The notes under the pieces were generated by a model. That model saw only the letters and a program-made list of their open reading frames with translations. It searched no databases and had not been told where the DNA came from. From Paenibacillus sp. URB8-2 (GTDB taxonomy: Bacteria; Bacillota; Bacilli; Paenibacillales; Paenibacillaceae), in assembly GCF_013393385.1 (NCBI RefSeq), contig NZ_AP023239.1, positions 2,914,001-2,978,000 of the forward strand: a DNA stretch of 64,000 nucleotides, read 5' to 3'. The translations under genes were made by a program, and so were the position numbers. Each line of letters starts with the position of its first letter. Within the stretch, counting starts at the first letter, position 1. This document shows positions 36,364 to 44,411 of the stretch, piece after piece.

Positions 36364-37224
36364 CTAAAGGGGCTTAAGCCCGCTGCGGTATTCGCTCGGA
36401 GATTGCCCGAACCAGCTGCGGAATTGCTTGGAGAAGTAGAGAGCGTCGTTAAAGCCGACGGAAGATGAGACTTCGTCAATCGTCAACGCTCTGCTTGCCA
36501 GTAGTTCCTTTGCTTTGTCCATCCTGATCTTCATCAGGTACTGCTTGGGGGATAGGCCGGTCCGTTCCTTGAAGGCTTTGGAGAAATGTGCCCGGTGGTA
36601 GCCCAGGGCGGAAGCGATCTGGCCGATGCCGAGCTGCTGATGGTACTGCAGGGTTATCCAGCGTATAGCCTGCTCAACCTGCCGGTCGATCATCTCCGTT
36701 TGCCGGGCGGTGGCATCCTCCAAATTTCTGCTTGCAAGCGCTAATCTGTGAAACAGCAATCTCAGCCAGCCCGACGCTTCCAGGCTTTCCAGTCCGGGAT
36801 AAGGCGATTGCTGGAAGGACAGCCGAATCCGCTGGTATAAGGAATGAAGTGCCGCGGGATCCGCGCCCTGAAGCACCGGCTTCTCCGGACTGAGTCCGGC
36901 TTCCCTCAGCAGCCGCAAAGCATACTCACCCTGAAGCGCCACCCAAACGTAATGCCATGGCGTCCGCCGGTCGGATTCATAGCTGAACAATTTACCCGGC
37001 GAAATCATAAAGGTGTCCCCCGCCTGACATAAATAAGCATGACCCTCGCTTACGAACACGCCTTGACCCGACAAAACGGTATGAATCAAATAATAATCAT
37101 GAACGGAAGGACCGACTTTATGGCCCGGCTTGGGACTGCCCTCGCCGCTGAACAGAACCGTGAGTTCTCCCGCCTCCGGCTGCAGGTTAATGCCGATTTC
37201 AAATTGATAATGATCGAAATTCAT
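36364..37224 (-). CDS. AraC-family transcriptional regulator
   Basis: A 286-residue regulator starting at ATG 37224, five bases after GGAGG on the minus strand. The N-terminal half is a cupin-like sensing domain (GDTFMISPGKLFSYESD); the C-terminal half has two helix-turn-helix motifs (GIGQIASALGYHRAHFSKAFKERTG and TIDEVSSSVGFNDALYFSKQFR described in part). It is divergent from melA, so it most likely senses a galactoside and activates the alpha-galactosidase gene. The intergenic region of about 245 bases should contain both promoters. Confidence 0.9.
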   Translation of the reverse strand: MNFDHYQFEIGINLQPEAGELTVLFSGEGSPKPGHKVGPSVHDYYLIHTVLSGQGVFVSEGHAYLCQAGDTFMISPGKLFSYESDRRTPWHYVWVALQGEYALRLLREAGLSPEKPVLQGADPAALHSLYQRIRLSFQQSPYPGLESLEASGWLRLLFHRLALASRNLEDATARQTEMIDRQVEQAIRWITLQYHQQLGIGQIASALGYHRAHFSKAFKERTGLSPKQYLMKIRMDKAKELLASRALTIDEVSSSVGFNDALYFSKQFRSWFGQSPSEYRSGLKPL

Positions 37225-37469
37225 GGGACCCTCCAACTTTAGAAAACCCTGTATTTTTCACAACACCTTAAATTAAATATACGACAAACCTCCATATGTT
37301 CCTTTTATTCCTCCATATAAATTCCGGATGCTCTGCTCTATAGTAGGAAGGGAAGAAAGGGACGTAATCGCCGTTACATTCGCATTTCCCCTTGGTTTAT
37401 CAAGGCTTATCTAAAGAAAATGCGCTGTGACCCGGCATTCGACTCCCTATACAAGGAGGAATATGATCA

Positions 37470-38768
37470 ATGTCTAAAATTACATTCATCGGAGCAGGAA
37501 GCACGGTTTTCGCCAAAAATGTATTGGGAGACTGCATGGCGACGCCCGCGCTTCAAGGGTTCGAGCTGGCGCTGTACGATATTGATTCCCGGCGTCTGTC
37601 GGATTCCGAGAATATGCTGCTCAACTTAAAGCAAAGCGGCGGCAGCACCTGTGAAATCAAAGCCTACTCCGACCGCAAAGAGGCGCTGCGCGGAGCCAAA
37701 TACGTGATCAACGCCATTCAGGTGGGCGGTTACGACCCCTGCACTATCACCGATTTTGAAATTCCGAAGAAATACGGCCTGCGGCAGACGATTGCCGACA
37801 CCGTCGGCATCGGCGGTATTTTCCGCAACCTGCGCACGATTCCCGTTATGCTCGATTTTGCCGCGGATATCCGTGAAGTTTGTCCGGACGCGCTCTTTTT
37901 AAACTATACGAACCCGATGGCCGTGCTGACGAATGTGATGAATACGTACGGCGGTGTGCGGACGGTCGGCCTGTGCCACAGCGTGCAGGTATGCGTTCCG
38001 CATCTGTTCGAGCATCTGGGAATCGAGCAGGAAGGCGTTCAGGCAAAAATCGCCGGGATTAACCACATGGCATGGCTTCTGGAGGTTACTAAGGACGGCA
38101 AGGACCTGTATCCGGAAATTAAGAGACGGGCCGCCGAGAAGCAAAAAGAACCGCATAACGACATGGTCCGCTATGAGATTATGCAGAAGTTCGGGTATTA
38201 CAATACCGAATCTTCGGAACATACGGCGGAGTATCATCCTTACTTTATCAAGCGGAACTACCCGGAGCTGATCGACCGCTTTCAAATTCCGCTGGACGAA
38301 TATCCGCGCCGGTGCGTAGAACAGATCGAGCGCTGGGAGCATATGCGCGAAGAGCTGGTGAACAACCGCAATCTGGAGCATGCGCGTTCGCATGAGTACG
38401 CATCATATATCATGGAAGCCATCGAGACGAATATACCGTACAAAATCGGCGGCAACGTCATGAACACCGGCCTTATCACGAACCTGCCGAGGGAAGCGTG
38501 CGTTGAAGTGCCTTGTCTCGTCGACCGCAGCGGAGTCCAGCCGACCTTTATCGGAGACTTGCCGCCTCAGCTTGCGGCGCTGAACCGAACGAACATTAAT
38601 ACCCAGCTTCTGACCATCGAAGCGGCGATAACGCGCAAGAAAGAGCACATCTATCATGCGGCGATGCTCGATCCTCATACGGCCGCGGAGCTGTCCATGG
38701 ACGACATTGTCAGCATGTGCAATGATCTGATTGCCGCACATGGGGATTGGCTTCCACACTATGAGTGA
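37470..38768 (+). CDS. melA: GH4 alpha-galactosidase (MelA type)
   Basis: A 432-residue glycoside hydrolase family 4 enzyme with AAGGAGGAAT before its ATG. The NAD-binding Rossmann start is FIGAGSTVFAKNVLGD; the Mn-binding Cys169 lies in GLCHSVQ and His199 in GINHMAW, as in family members. GH4 enzymes use NAD and Mn2+ to cleave alpha-galactosides by a redox mechanism. Typical conserved parts are LNYTNPMAVLT and NVMNTGLITNLP. No sugar transporter lies beside it, so uptake must be encoded elsewhere. Alpha-glucosidase or alpha-glucuronidase activity cannot be excluded within the family. Confidence 0.9.
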   Translation: MSKITFIGAGSTVFAKNVLGDCMATPALQGFELALYDIDSRRLSDSENMLLNLKQSGGSTCEIKAYSDRKEALRGAKYVINAIQVGGYDPCTITDFEIPKKYGLRQTIADTVGIGGIFRNLRTIPVMLDFAADIREVCPDALFLNYTNPMAVLTNVMNTYGGVRTVGLCHSVQVCVPHLFEHLGIEQEGVQAKIAGINHMAWLLEVTKDGKDLYPEIKRRAAEKQKEPHNDMVRYEIMQKFGYYNTESSEHTAEYHPYFIKRNYPELIDRFQIPLDEYPRRCVEQIERWEHMREELVNNRNLEHARSHEYASYIMEAIETNIPYKIGGNVMNTGLITNLPREACVEVPCLVDRSGVQPTFIGDLPPQLAALNRTNINTQLLTIEAAITRKKEHIYHAAMLDPHTAAELSMDDIVSMCNDLIAAHGDWLPHYE

Positions 38769-38795
38769 TACGGAATTATAGCTGGCAAATTCGCA

Positions 38796-38836
38796 GAGAA
38801 ACCCGGTCTTTATTAAGACTTCGGGTTTCTTTTTTG
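38796..38836 (+). terminator. Terminator after melA
   Basis: AGAAACCCG...CGGGTTTCT with an inner GTCTT/AAGAC pair, then TTTTTTG. About 28 bases after the stop. Confidence 0.85.
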
Positions 38837-38916
38837 TTCGTCCTTGGATGTCATAATGGACAAAATAATCCCATATGCCTAGAGCAGGTGACTTTTTCTG
38901 CAAAGGAGGGATAGGA

Positions 38917-39732
38917 TTGGATGAATTCGTTGCCAGGTCATTGGATGAAATAAGATTTTGGTCCCGAATCATGAAGGAGCATTCACTGTTTCTCGGGTTG
39001 GGCTTTAGATGCGAGGATACTCAGCTAAAAGAGGAAGCAAACCGGTTTTACGCTATTTTTGAGGATATTGAGCGAAGGTCCCACGAATTTCAGATCAATG
39101 CAGATCCTCATACTATCCAGAAATTTAATACAGAAGTAGGTATAGCAGCGACTCATATTTGGGCGTTCAAGAGAAAGGTGCTGGGCCTTATATTGCAATG
39201 CAAACTTCCCGGACAAACAAACTTCCCTTTGCTGGTGGATCATGTAAGCCGGGAGGCCAATTATTTCAGAAATCGCTTAGAAGAACTCAATACAGGGAAA
39301 CTTGAACCGTTACCGGATGCGATTATCGATGAAAATGTTTTTTTCTTAAAAATCATGGCCGATCATGCCAAATTTATCGGACACTTACTTGATCCGTCTG
39401 AACGGAAATTGGTTGAACAAGCGCGGGAGTTTAGCCATGATTTTGATATGCTGGTGTTCCAAGCGATTGATTTAAGCAGCATGCGCCCTCAATCTCAAAC
39501 CGTACCGCTGCTCAGTCAATTCGTCGATGAAAACAAGGTGTCGGTAAAATCGTTGCGCGATTTCAAGAAAACCGCACGAGATTTGATTGAAGAATGCCGG
39601 ATAAAAAGTATTATTCATCCTTTATTGGCCGATCATGTATTTCGTGAAGCCGAACGCTTCCTCTTTATTCTCGATATGTTCGAGCGATCCTTATCGGGTG
39701 CCAGGGTGAACAAGAAAGAAATCCTGCACTAA
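38917..39732 (+). CDS. DUF2935 domain-containing protein
   Basis: A 271-residue helical protein starting at TTG 38917, six bases after GGAGGG; an upstream ATG in frame precedes the binding site. Two repeats of a helical bundle are visible, each starting with an H-rich segment: DEIRFWSRIMKEHSLFLGLG, then FPLLVDHVSREANYF, then ENVFFLKIMADHAKFIGHLL and HPLLADHVFREAERFL. The repeated His/Glu residues suggest metal binding, as in hemerythrin- or DinB-like bundles. Function unknown; common in spore-formers. Confidence 0.82.
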   Translation: MDEFVARSLDEIRFWSRIMKEHSLFLGLGFRCEDTQLKEEANRFYAIFEDIERRSHEFQINADPHTIQKFNTEVGIAATHIWAFKRKVLGLILQCKLPGQTNFPLLVDHVSREANYFRNRLEELNTGKLEPLPDAIIDENVFFLKIMADHAKFIGHLLDPSERKLVEQAREFSHDFDMLVFQAIDLSSMRPQSQTVPLLSQFVDENKVSVKSLRDFKKTARDLIEECRIKSIIHPLLADHVFREAERFLFILDMFERSLSGARVNKKEILH

Positions 39733-39748
39733 TTCTTTGGTTCATCGG

Positions 39749-39784
39749 AAAAAAGACGTGCTGAAATCGGCGCGTCTTTTTTTG
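39749..39784 (+). terminator. Terminator after DUF2935
   Basis: AAAAAAGACGTGC...GCGCGTCTTTTTTT hairpin with a loop of about 9 bases. Confidence 0.8.
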
Positions 39785-39956
39785 TGGGCGAGAAATTGTT
39801 AATTTTGAGTAATGCAAATATTTTTCCCATAGGCAAATTTGTTTGTCTGCCGTTATTTATTAACCTTGACGAAAAAACGTTTCTCTAGACCCACTTATAT
39901 CCAAACTGATAGTATAAGCAAGTATGAAAGCGGATTGGAAGGGGCTTTATCTTAAA

Positions 39957-40841
39957 ATGGATCAACAAAGGTACGATAACTTGAAATTAGGCGAGCGTGG
40001 AGCAATAGTAAGTATTATAGCTTACATCTGTTTATCTGCTTCCAAATTAATTATTGGTTATGCAGCCAACTCTGAAGCTTTGAAGGCGGATGGTTTGAAT
40101 AATGCGACGGATATTGTTGCATCCATTGCCGTGTTAATTGGTTTAAGATTGGCGCGGAAACCAGCAGACGAAGATCATCCGTATGGACACTGGAAATCGG
40201 AAACCGTAGCTTCTTTAATGGCTTCTTTTATCATGATGGCTGTGGGGTTGCAAGTGCTTTACGAAGCTGTTGTTTCTATGTTTCATGGAAAGGAACAATC
40301 TCCTGATCTCATTTCTGCATGGGCAGGGATTTTCTGCGCCATTGTAATGTACTGTGTATATCGATACAACAAAAAACTGGCACTCAAAATAAACAGTCAA
40401 GCCGTTATGGCCGCAGCAAAAGATAATATTTCTGATGCATATGTGAGTATTGGAGCGGTAGTTGGGATCATCGGTTCCCAATTTAATTTGCCTTGGCTAG
40501 ATCCGCTTACAGCTGTTGCAGTTGGATTCATTATTTGTAGAACGGCTTGGGAAATTTTCCGTGAAGCATCCCACTATTTGACTGATGGTTTTGATGAGAA
40601 TATTATACAATCATTCAAAGAAACCGTATTGAACGTAAGAGGAGTAGAGGGAGTTAAAGAAATAAGAGCAAGAAATTACGGAAGCAATGCGGTCGTAGAC
40701 GTTGTATTGCTTGTTGGGGCAAAACTAGAGTTTCAAGAAGCACATGAAATCGCAACACGGGTTGAAGATGAATTAAAGAGTAATTCTGATGTTTATGATG
40801 TTCATGTTCATTATGAGCCTGCAAAAGTAGCCAAGGCATAA
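39957..40841 (+). CDS. Cation diffusion facilitator (CDF) metal exporter
   Basis: A 294-residue protein taken from ATG 39957; an ATG 11 codons earlier has no binding site. About six membrane helices and a C-terminal cytoplasmic ferredoxin-like domain fit the CDF family. Metal-site residues are seen in NSEALKADGLNNATDIVASI (helix 2), DHPYGHWKSE (loop) and AAKDNISDAYVSIGA (helix 5: D...D). The first site reads N..D rather than the usual HxxxD. The gene is more AT-rich than its neighbours, a sign of possible transfer. Likely exports Zn, Fe, Mn or a similar divalent ion. Confidence 0.88.
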   Translation: MDQQRYDNLKLGERGAIVSIIAYICLSASKLIIGYAANSEALKADGLNNATDIVASIAVLIGLRLARKPADEDHPYGHWKSETVASLMASFIMMAVGLQVLYEAVVSMFHGKEQSPDLISAWAGIFCAIVMYCVYRYNKKLALKINSQAVMAAAKDNISDAYVSIGAVVGIIGSQFNLPWLDPLTAVAVGFIICRTAWEIFREASHYLTDGFDENIIQSFKETVLNVRGVEGVKEIRARNYGSNAVVDVVLLVGAKLEFQEAHEIATRVEDELKSNSDVYDVHVHYEPAKVAKA

Positions 40842-40903
40842 TGAGAGTGTCTACATATAGCACATGCGAATAAAAGAAAATAAAGAAAGCAAGGGGATTG
40901 GTC

Positions 40904-41722
40904 TTGAAAATATTGACTTTGAACACCCATGCATGGATGGAAACCGAGCAGCTTCAGAAGATAGAACACTTGGCCGATTTTATCAGGGAACAGCAGTTTG
41001 ATGTCATCGCTCTGCAGGAGGTCAACCAGTCCAAGGAGGAGGAGGCTCTGTCCGCCTGCGATTTGGAACGTTTCTTCCGGACCGAACCGGACACGGTAGT
41101 CAGACAGGATAATTACACCTTCGTTCTTCTGCAAAAGCTGGGGATTCCCTATTATTGGACATGGATACCGGTACATACTGGATTTGAGAAGTACGACGAA
41201 GGTTTGGCGATCTTGACGCGCACCCCCGTTACCGACGCATTTAGCGAGTACGTGTCGGTCATCCGGGATTACGAAAACTACCGCACGCGGAAGATTGTCG
41301 GCGTCAAAGCAGAGGTCCGCGGGGAGGAAACCTGGTTTGTGAGCGGTCATTTCGGCTGGTGGAATGATGAAGTGGAGCCTTTCCGGGGACAATGGGATGC
41401 CGCGCAGGAGAAGCTGGACACGCTGAAGGAATCACCGGTGTTTATCTTGGGCGACTTCAACAATGTAGCGCAAATCCGGAACGAGGGCTATGATTACGTC
41501 GCCCAAAAAGGCTGGAACGACCTCTATGCATCTGCATCATTTAAAGACGACGGAGCCACGGTCACCAAAGCCATCAAGGGCTGGGATGAGAATAAGGGCA
41601 AGCTGCGCATTGATTATATTTTCTCCAATCGGCCGCTTCAGGCTAAATCCTGCCATGTCGTCATGAACGGCATTAGGGGCGCGGTTGTCTCGGATCATTT
41701 CGGAGTCGCTGCCGAGCTATAG
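40904..41722 (+). CDS. Endonuclease/exonuclease/phosphatase-fold protein
   Basis: A 272-residue protein starting at TTG 40904, seven bases after AAGGGG. The EEP fold motifs are clear: LTLNTHAW, DVIALQEVNQ (metal-binding Glu), ILGDFNNVAQIRN (Asp/Asn pair), RIDYIFSN and the catalytic VSDHFGVAAEL at the end. Members include sphingomyelinases, DNA repair nucleases and inositol phosphatases; no specific substrate is implied. No signal peptide is visible, so it is probably cytoplasmic. Confidence 0.88.
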   Translation: MKILTLNTHAWMETEQLQKIEHLADFIREQQFDVIALQEVNQSKEEEALSACDLERFFRTEPDTVVRQDNYTFVLLQKLGIPYYWTWIPVHTGFEKYDEGLAILTRTPVTDAFSEYVSVIRDYENYRTRKIVGVKAEVRGEETWFVSGHFGWWNDEVEPFRGQWDAAQEKLDTLKESPVFILGDFNNVAQIRNEGYDYVAQKGWNDLYASASFKDDGATVTKAIKGWDENKGKLRIDYIFSNRPLQAKSCHVVMNGIRGAVVSDHFGVAAEL

Positions 41723-41761
41723 TTTCTTCTCAAGTGTCTCTACAGGAGCGCTCCATACGCA

Positions 41762-41800
41762 AAAGCGGCCGGTTAGGGATTATTCCTTAACCGGCCGCTT
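41762..41800. terminator. Palindromic terminator-like hairpin
   Basis: AAGCGGCCGGTTA...TAACCGGCCGCTT is a long perfect stem about 40 bases after the EEP stop. No T run follows on the plus strand; the minus strand has TTTTG. Probably still ends the EEP transcript. Confidence 0.55.
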
Positions 41801-41890
41801 CGGCTTCCTACAGCAAATATTTAAAGCGCTTCACAGTATTTTTGGCTGAAATTATACGATTTTTGTCACAAAAAAGCTGACATGATTTAT

Positions 41891-41936
41891 TTACAATAAC
41901 CCCCCCGGGGGGATATTATTGTGAGAATAATTCTCA
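41891..41936 (+). promoter_or_regulatory. Promoter of the P1B-4 ATPase with a CsoR-like and a Fur-like operator
   Basis: A -35 TTACAA (41891-41896) and -10 TATTAT (41914-41919), 17 bases apart. The spacer holds a C7G6 run (41900-41912) bordered by ATAA and ATAT, which resembles operators of the CsoR/RcnR/FrmR family. Overlapping the expected transcription start is TGAGAATAATTCTCA (41922-41936), a perfect 7-1-7 palindrome of the Fur/PerR/Zur type; it differs from the Bacillus Fur consensus TGATAATNATTATCA at two symmetric positions. The promoter would thus be under two metalloregulators. Confidence 0.65.
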
Positions 41937-41971
41937 ACATTTGGTTTTAAACTTTGGGAGGGAACAGAGAA

Positions 41972-43882
41972 ATGGGAGAAGTCATGCTGGGAAGTGAACG
42001 ACAGGAGAAAAGGCCGTTTAAAGCGATCTGGGAGCAGCATGGAGGCTTGTTCATCGCGGCGGCCTGTCTGCTGTTTATCGGGATTGCCTGGATGATGGGC
42101 AGAAACGGACAGGGTGCAGGCGAATTAATCTTTTTCATTCTGGCCTATGTTGTCGGCGGCTACAGAAAAGCGTGGGAAGGGCTGGAAACCCTGATCAAAG
42201 AAAAGGACCTTGACGTAGACCTCCTGATGGTAGTCGCGGCTTTAGGCGCTGCAGGCATCGGATACTGGCTGGACGGCGCGGTGCTGATCTTTATTTTTTG
42301 CCTGAGCGGCGCGCTGGAGGATTATACGATGGAGAAGACGAACCAGGATATCGCCTCCATTCTGAAGTACCGGCCGGAAGAGGCGGTCCTCCTCAAGAAC
42401 GGCGGTGAAGTCAAGATCCGGGCGGCCCAGCTGCAAAAAGGCGACGTCGTGCTCGTCAGACCGGGTGAACGAATTCCCTGCGACGGCCACATTCTGGAAG
42501 GACAATCGGCGGTAGACCAATCCTCCATTACGGGTGAATCCATTCCCGTCGATCTCGCTGCTGGCGATACCGTCTTCGCGGGTACGATCAATGGCCAGGG
42601 CGCGCTGCGGATTCATACCGATGCGGGCGCGGAGGACACGCTGCTGGCAAGAATCATCCATCTTGTGCAGGAGGCCAAGAACGAGCTGCCGCCAAGCCAG
42701 TTGTTCGTGGAGCGTTTTGAGGGCATCTATGCCAAAAGCGTGGTTGCAGCGGCCCTGCTGCTGATGGTCGCGCCTCCGTTTCTCTTTGGCTGGTCTTGGG
42801 AAAGCACGGTTTACCGGGCGATGATCTTTCTTGTAGTCGCTTCGCCATGCGCTCTTGTATCCTCGATCATGCCTGCGATTTTGTCCGGTATTTCCAATGC
42901 CGCCCGCAAAGGCGTATTGTTTAAGGGCGGGGTCCATCTGGAGCAAATAGGGGAAGTGAAAGTAGTCGCTTTTGACAAAACGGGAACGCTGACCGAGGGC
43001 AAACCGAAGCTTACGGACTGCATTCCTTCCGAAGCCTGCAACGAACAAGAGCTGCTTACTTTAGCCGCTTCGCTGGAGTATTTGTCGGAGCATCCGATCG
43101 CCAAGGCCATTGTCGGTTATGCCAAGGCCGCCGGGATCCCATTCGAATCGGCGTCGGAAATGCAGGCCGTGCCGGGTATGGGAGTCAGCGGAACCGTTAA
43201 CGGCAGGAACTGCCGTATTGGCAAAAAGGAGCTGCTCGCGAGCCTGAATCTGGATGATGCTATGCTGCAAACGGCGGGCAAGCTTGAGGCGGACGGAAAG
43301 ACGGTGATCTTCGTTGAGTCGGATGGCACGCTTGCAGGTATGCTCGCGGTACAGGATACTCTGCGCCCCGGCGTACGGGAAGCCGTCATGAAGCTGAAGA
43401 GCATGAACCAAAAGGTCGTTATGCTCACCGGGGACGCAAAGCTCACGGCGGAGGCCATCGGACGGGCCGCAGGCGTGGACGAGGTCCACGCGGAACTGAT
43501 GCCTGATCACAAACTTGCGCTGATCCGGCAGTTGACCGAGCAGTACGGCAAGGTCGCTATGGTCGGCGACGGCGTTAACGATGCGCCCGCGCTGGCGGCT
43601 TCCGCCGTAGGAATCGCTATGGGCTCTGTCGGAACCGATGTTGCGCTGGAGACGGCGAATGTTGTTCTGATGACCGACGACATTTCCAAAATTCCTTTCG
43701 CCATATCGCTTGGACGGCGCGCACGCAGGGTCATCCGGCAAAATATAACTTTTGCGCTCGCCGTGATTGCCCTATTGGTCGTATCCAACTTCTGGGGCGG
43801 AATCAATCTGCCCTCCGGCGTGGTCGGCCACGAAGGAAGCACGCTGGCCGTGATCTTGAGCGGGCTAAGACTGCTTCGCTGA
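41972..43882 (+). CDS. P1B-4-type heavy-metal-exporting ATPase (PfeT/ZosA/CoaT-like)
   Basis: A 636-residue P-type ATPase starting at ATG 41972, nine bases after GGGAGGG. It has no N-terminal metal-binding domain. Phosphorylation site DKTGTLTEG (Asp335), actuator TGESIPV, hinge GDGVNDAPALAAS, and the intramembrane site SPC (residues 291-293) with HEGST (His620) in the last helix define the P1B-4 group, whose members export Fe(II), Co or Zn. Family knowledge: B. subtilis PfeT (formerly ZosA) is a PerR-controlled Fe(II) exporter. The Fur-like box in the promoter fits iron; the linked CsoR-type regulator points to another metal. Confidence 0.92.
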   Translation: MGEVMLGSERQEKRPFKAIWEQHGGLFIAAACLLFIGIAWMMGRNGQGAGELIFFILAYVVGGYRKAWEGLETLIKEKDLDVDLLMVVAALGAAGIGYWLDGAVLIFIFCLSGALEDYTMEKTNQDIASILKYRPEEAVLLKNGGEVKIRAAQLQKGDVVLVRPGERIPCDGHILEGQSAVDQSSITGESIPVDLAAGDTVFAGTINGQGALRIHTDAGAEDTLLARIIHLVQEAKNELPPSQLFVERFEGIYAKSVVAAALLLMVAPPFLFGWSWESTVYRAMIFLVVASPCALVSSIMPAILSGISNAARKGVLFKGGVHLEQIGEVKVVAFDKTGTLTEGKPKLTDCIPSEACNEQELLTLAASLEYLSEHPIAKAIVGYAKAAGIPFESASEMQAVPGMGVSGTVNGRNCRIGKKELLASLNLDDAMLQTAGKLEADGKTVIFVESDGTLAGMLAVQDTLRPGVREAVMKLKSMNQKVVMLTGDAKLTAEAIGRAAGVDEVHAELMPDHKLALIRQLTEQYGKVAMVGDGVNDAPALAASAVGIAMGSVGTDVALETANVVLMTDDISKIPFAISLGRRARRVIRQNITFALAVIALLVVSNFWGGINLPSGVVGHEGSTLAVILSGLRLLR

Positions 43883-43908
43883 TCTCTCTTGACCCGAGAA
43901 GAAGGAAA

Positions 43909-43938
43909 TTGCCCCTCTGAATCAACTCTTGATATAAT
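43909..43938 (+). promoter_or_regulatory. Promoter of the CsoR-family repressor gene
   Basis: TTGCCC (43909-43914), 18-base spacer, then an extended -10 TGATATAAT (TATAAT at 43933-43938). This gives the repressor its own promoter downstream of the ATPase gene; no C/G-run operator is seen here. Confidence 0.5.
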
Positions 43939-43997
43939 AACGGCATGGCCATCATAGAAAAATAGCCGAAGCAGAGAATAATCGGAGGGGTGCGCAC

Positions 43998-44297
43998 ATG
44001 GTTCGGGAATCCGGTGAACACGAACACAATTATGATCATAAGTACCGCAAGCAGATCGTCAACAGATTAGCCCGGATTGAAGGCCATATACGCGCAGTCA
44101 AGGAAATGACCGCCGAGGACCGGGACTGCTCCGAAGTGCTGCTGCAAATCGCAGCCGTGCAAAAGGCGCTGGACAAGGCCGCCAAGATGCTGCTAAAGGA
44201 TCATCTGGAGAACTGTGTCGTCAAAGCCGTTCATCACGGCAATGAGGGCAAGGTTCTTGAAGATCTCACCAAAGCGCTGGACAGCTACATCCGGTGA
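43998..44297 (+). CDS. CsoR-family metal-sensitive transcriptional repressor (DUF156)
   Basis: A 99-residue all-helical DUF156 protein with GGAGGGG before its ATG. The family core is NRLARIEGHIRAVKEM, DRDCSEVLLQIAAVQKAL and LLKDHLENCV. The ligand positions Cys44, His69 and Cys73 match the Cu(I)-binding Cys-His-Cys triad of CsoR in spacing (C-x24-H-x3-C). A His-rich N-terminus (HEHNYDHKY) could add a further site. It should repress the upstream ATPase through the C7G6 operator. Cu(I) sensing is the simplest reading, but the linked ATPase belongs to a non-copper group, so specificity is open. Confidence 0.9.
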   Translation: MVRESGEHEHNYDHKYRKQIVNRLARIEGHIRAVKEMTAEDRDCSEVLLQIAAVQKALDKAAKMLLKDHLENCVVKAVHHGNEGKVLEDLTKALDSYIR

Positions 44298-44312
44298 CAC
44301 CTAAATATCGAA

Positions 44313-44350
44313 ACAAGCCCTGATGATATCATTCGGGGCTTTGTTTTTTA
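44313..44350 (+). terminator. Terminator of the CsoR-family gene
   Basis: ACAAGCCC...GGGGCTTTGT stem enclosing a TGATATCA loop region, followed by TTTTTTA. Confidence 0.75.
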
Positions 44351-44411
44351 GCATAATTTTCGTGAATGGGTAATTAATAATATTAATGCTTTTATAAAAA
44401 GGAGCCCTCCC

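Noticed and set aside
42242..43741. Minus-strand frames of 226-268 codons over the P1B-4 ATPase
   Set aside because: Antisense shadows of a conserved P-type ATPase.
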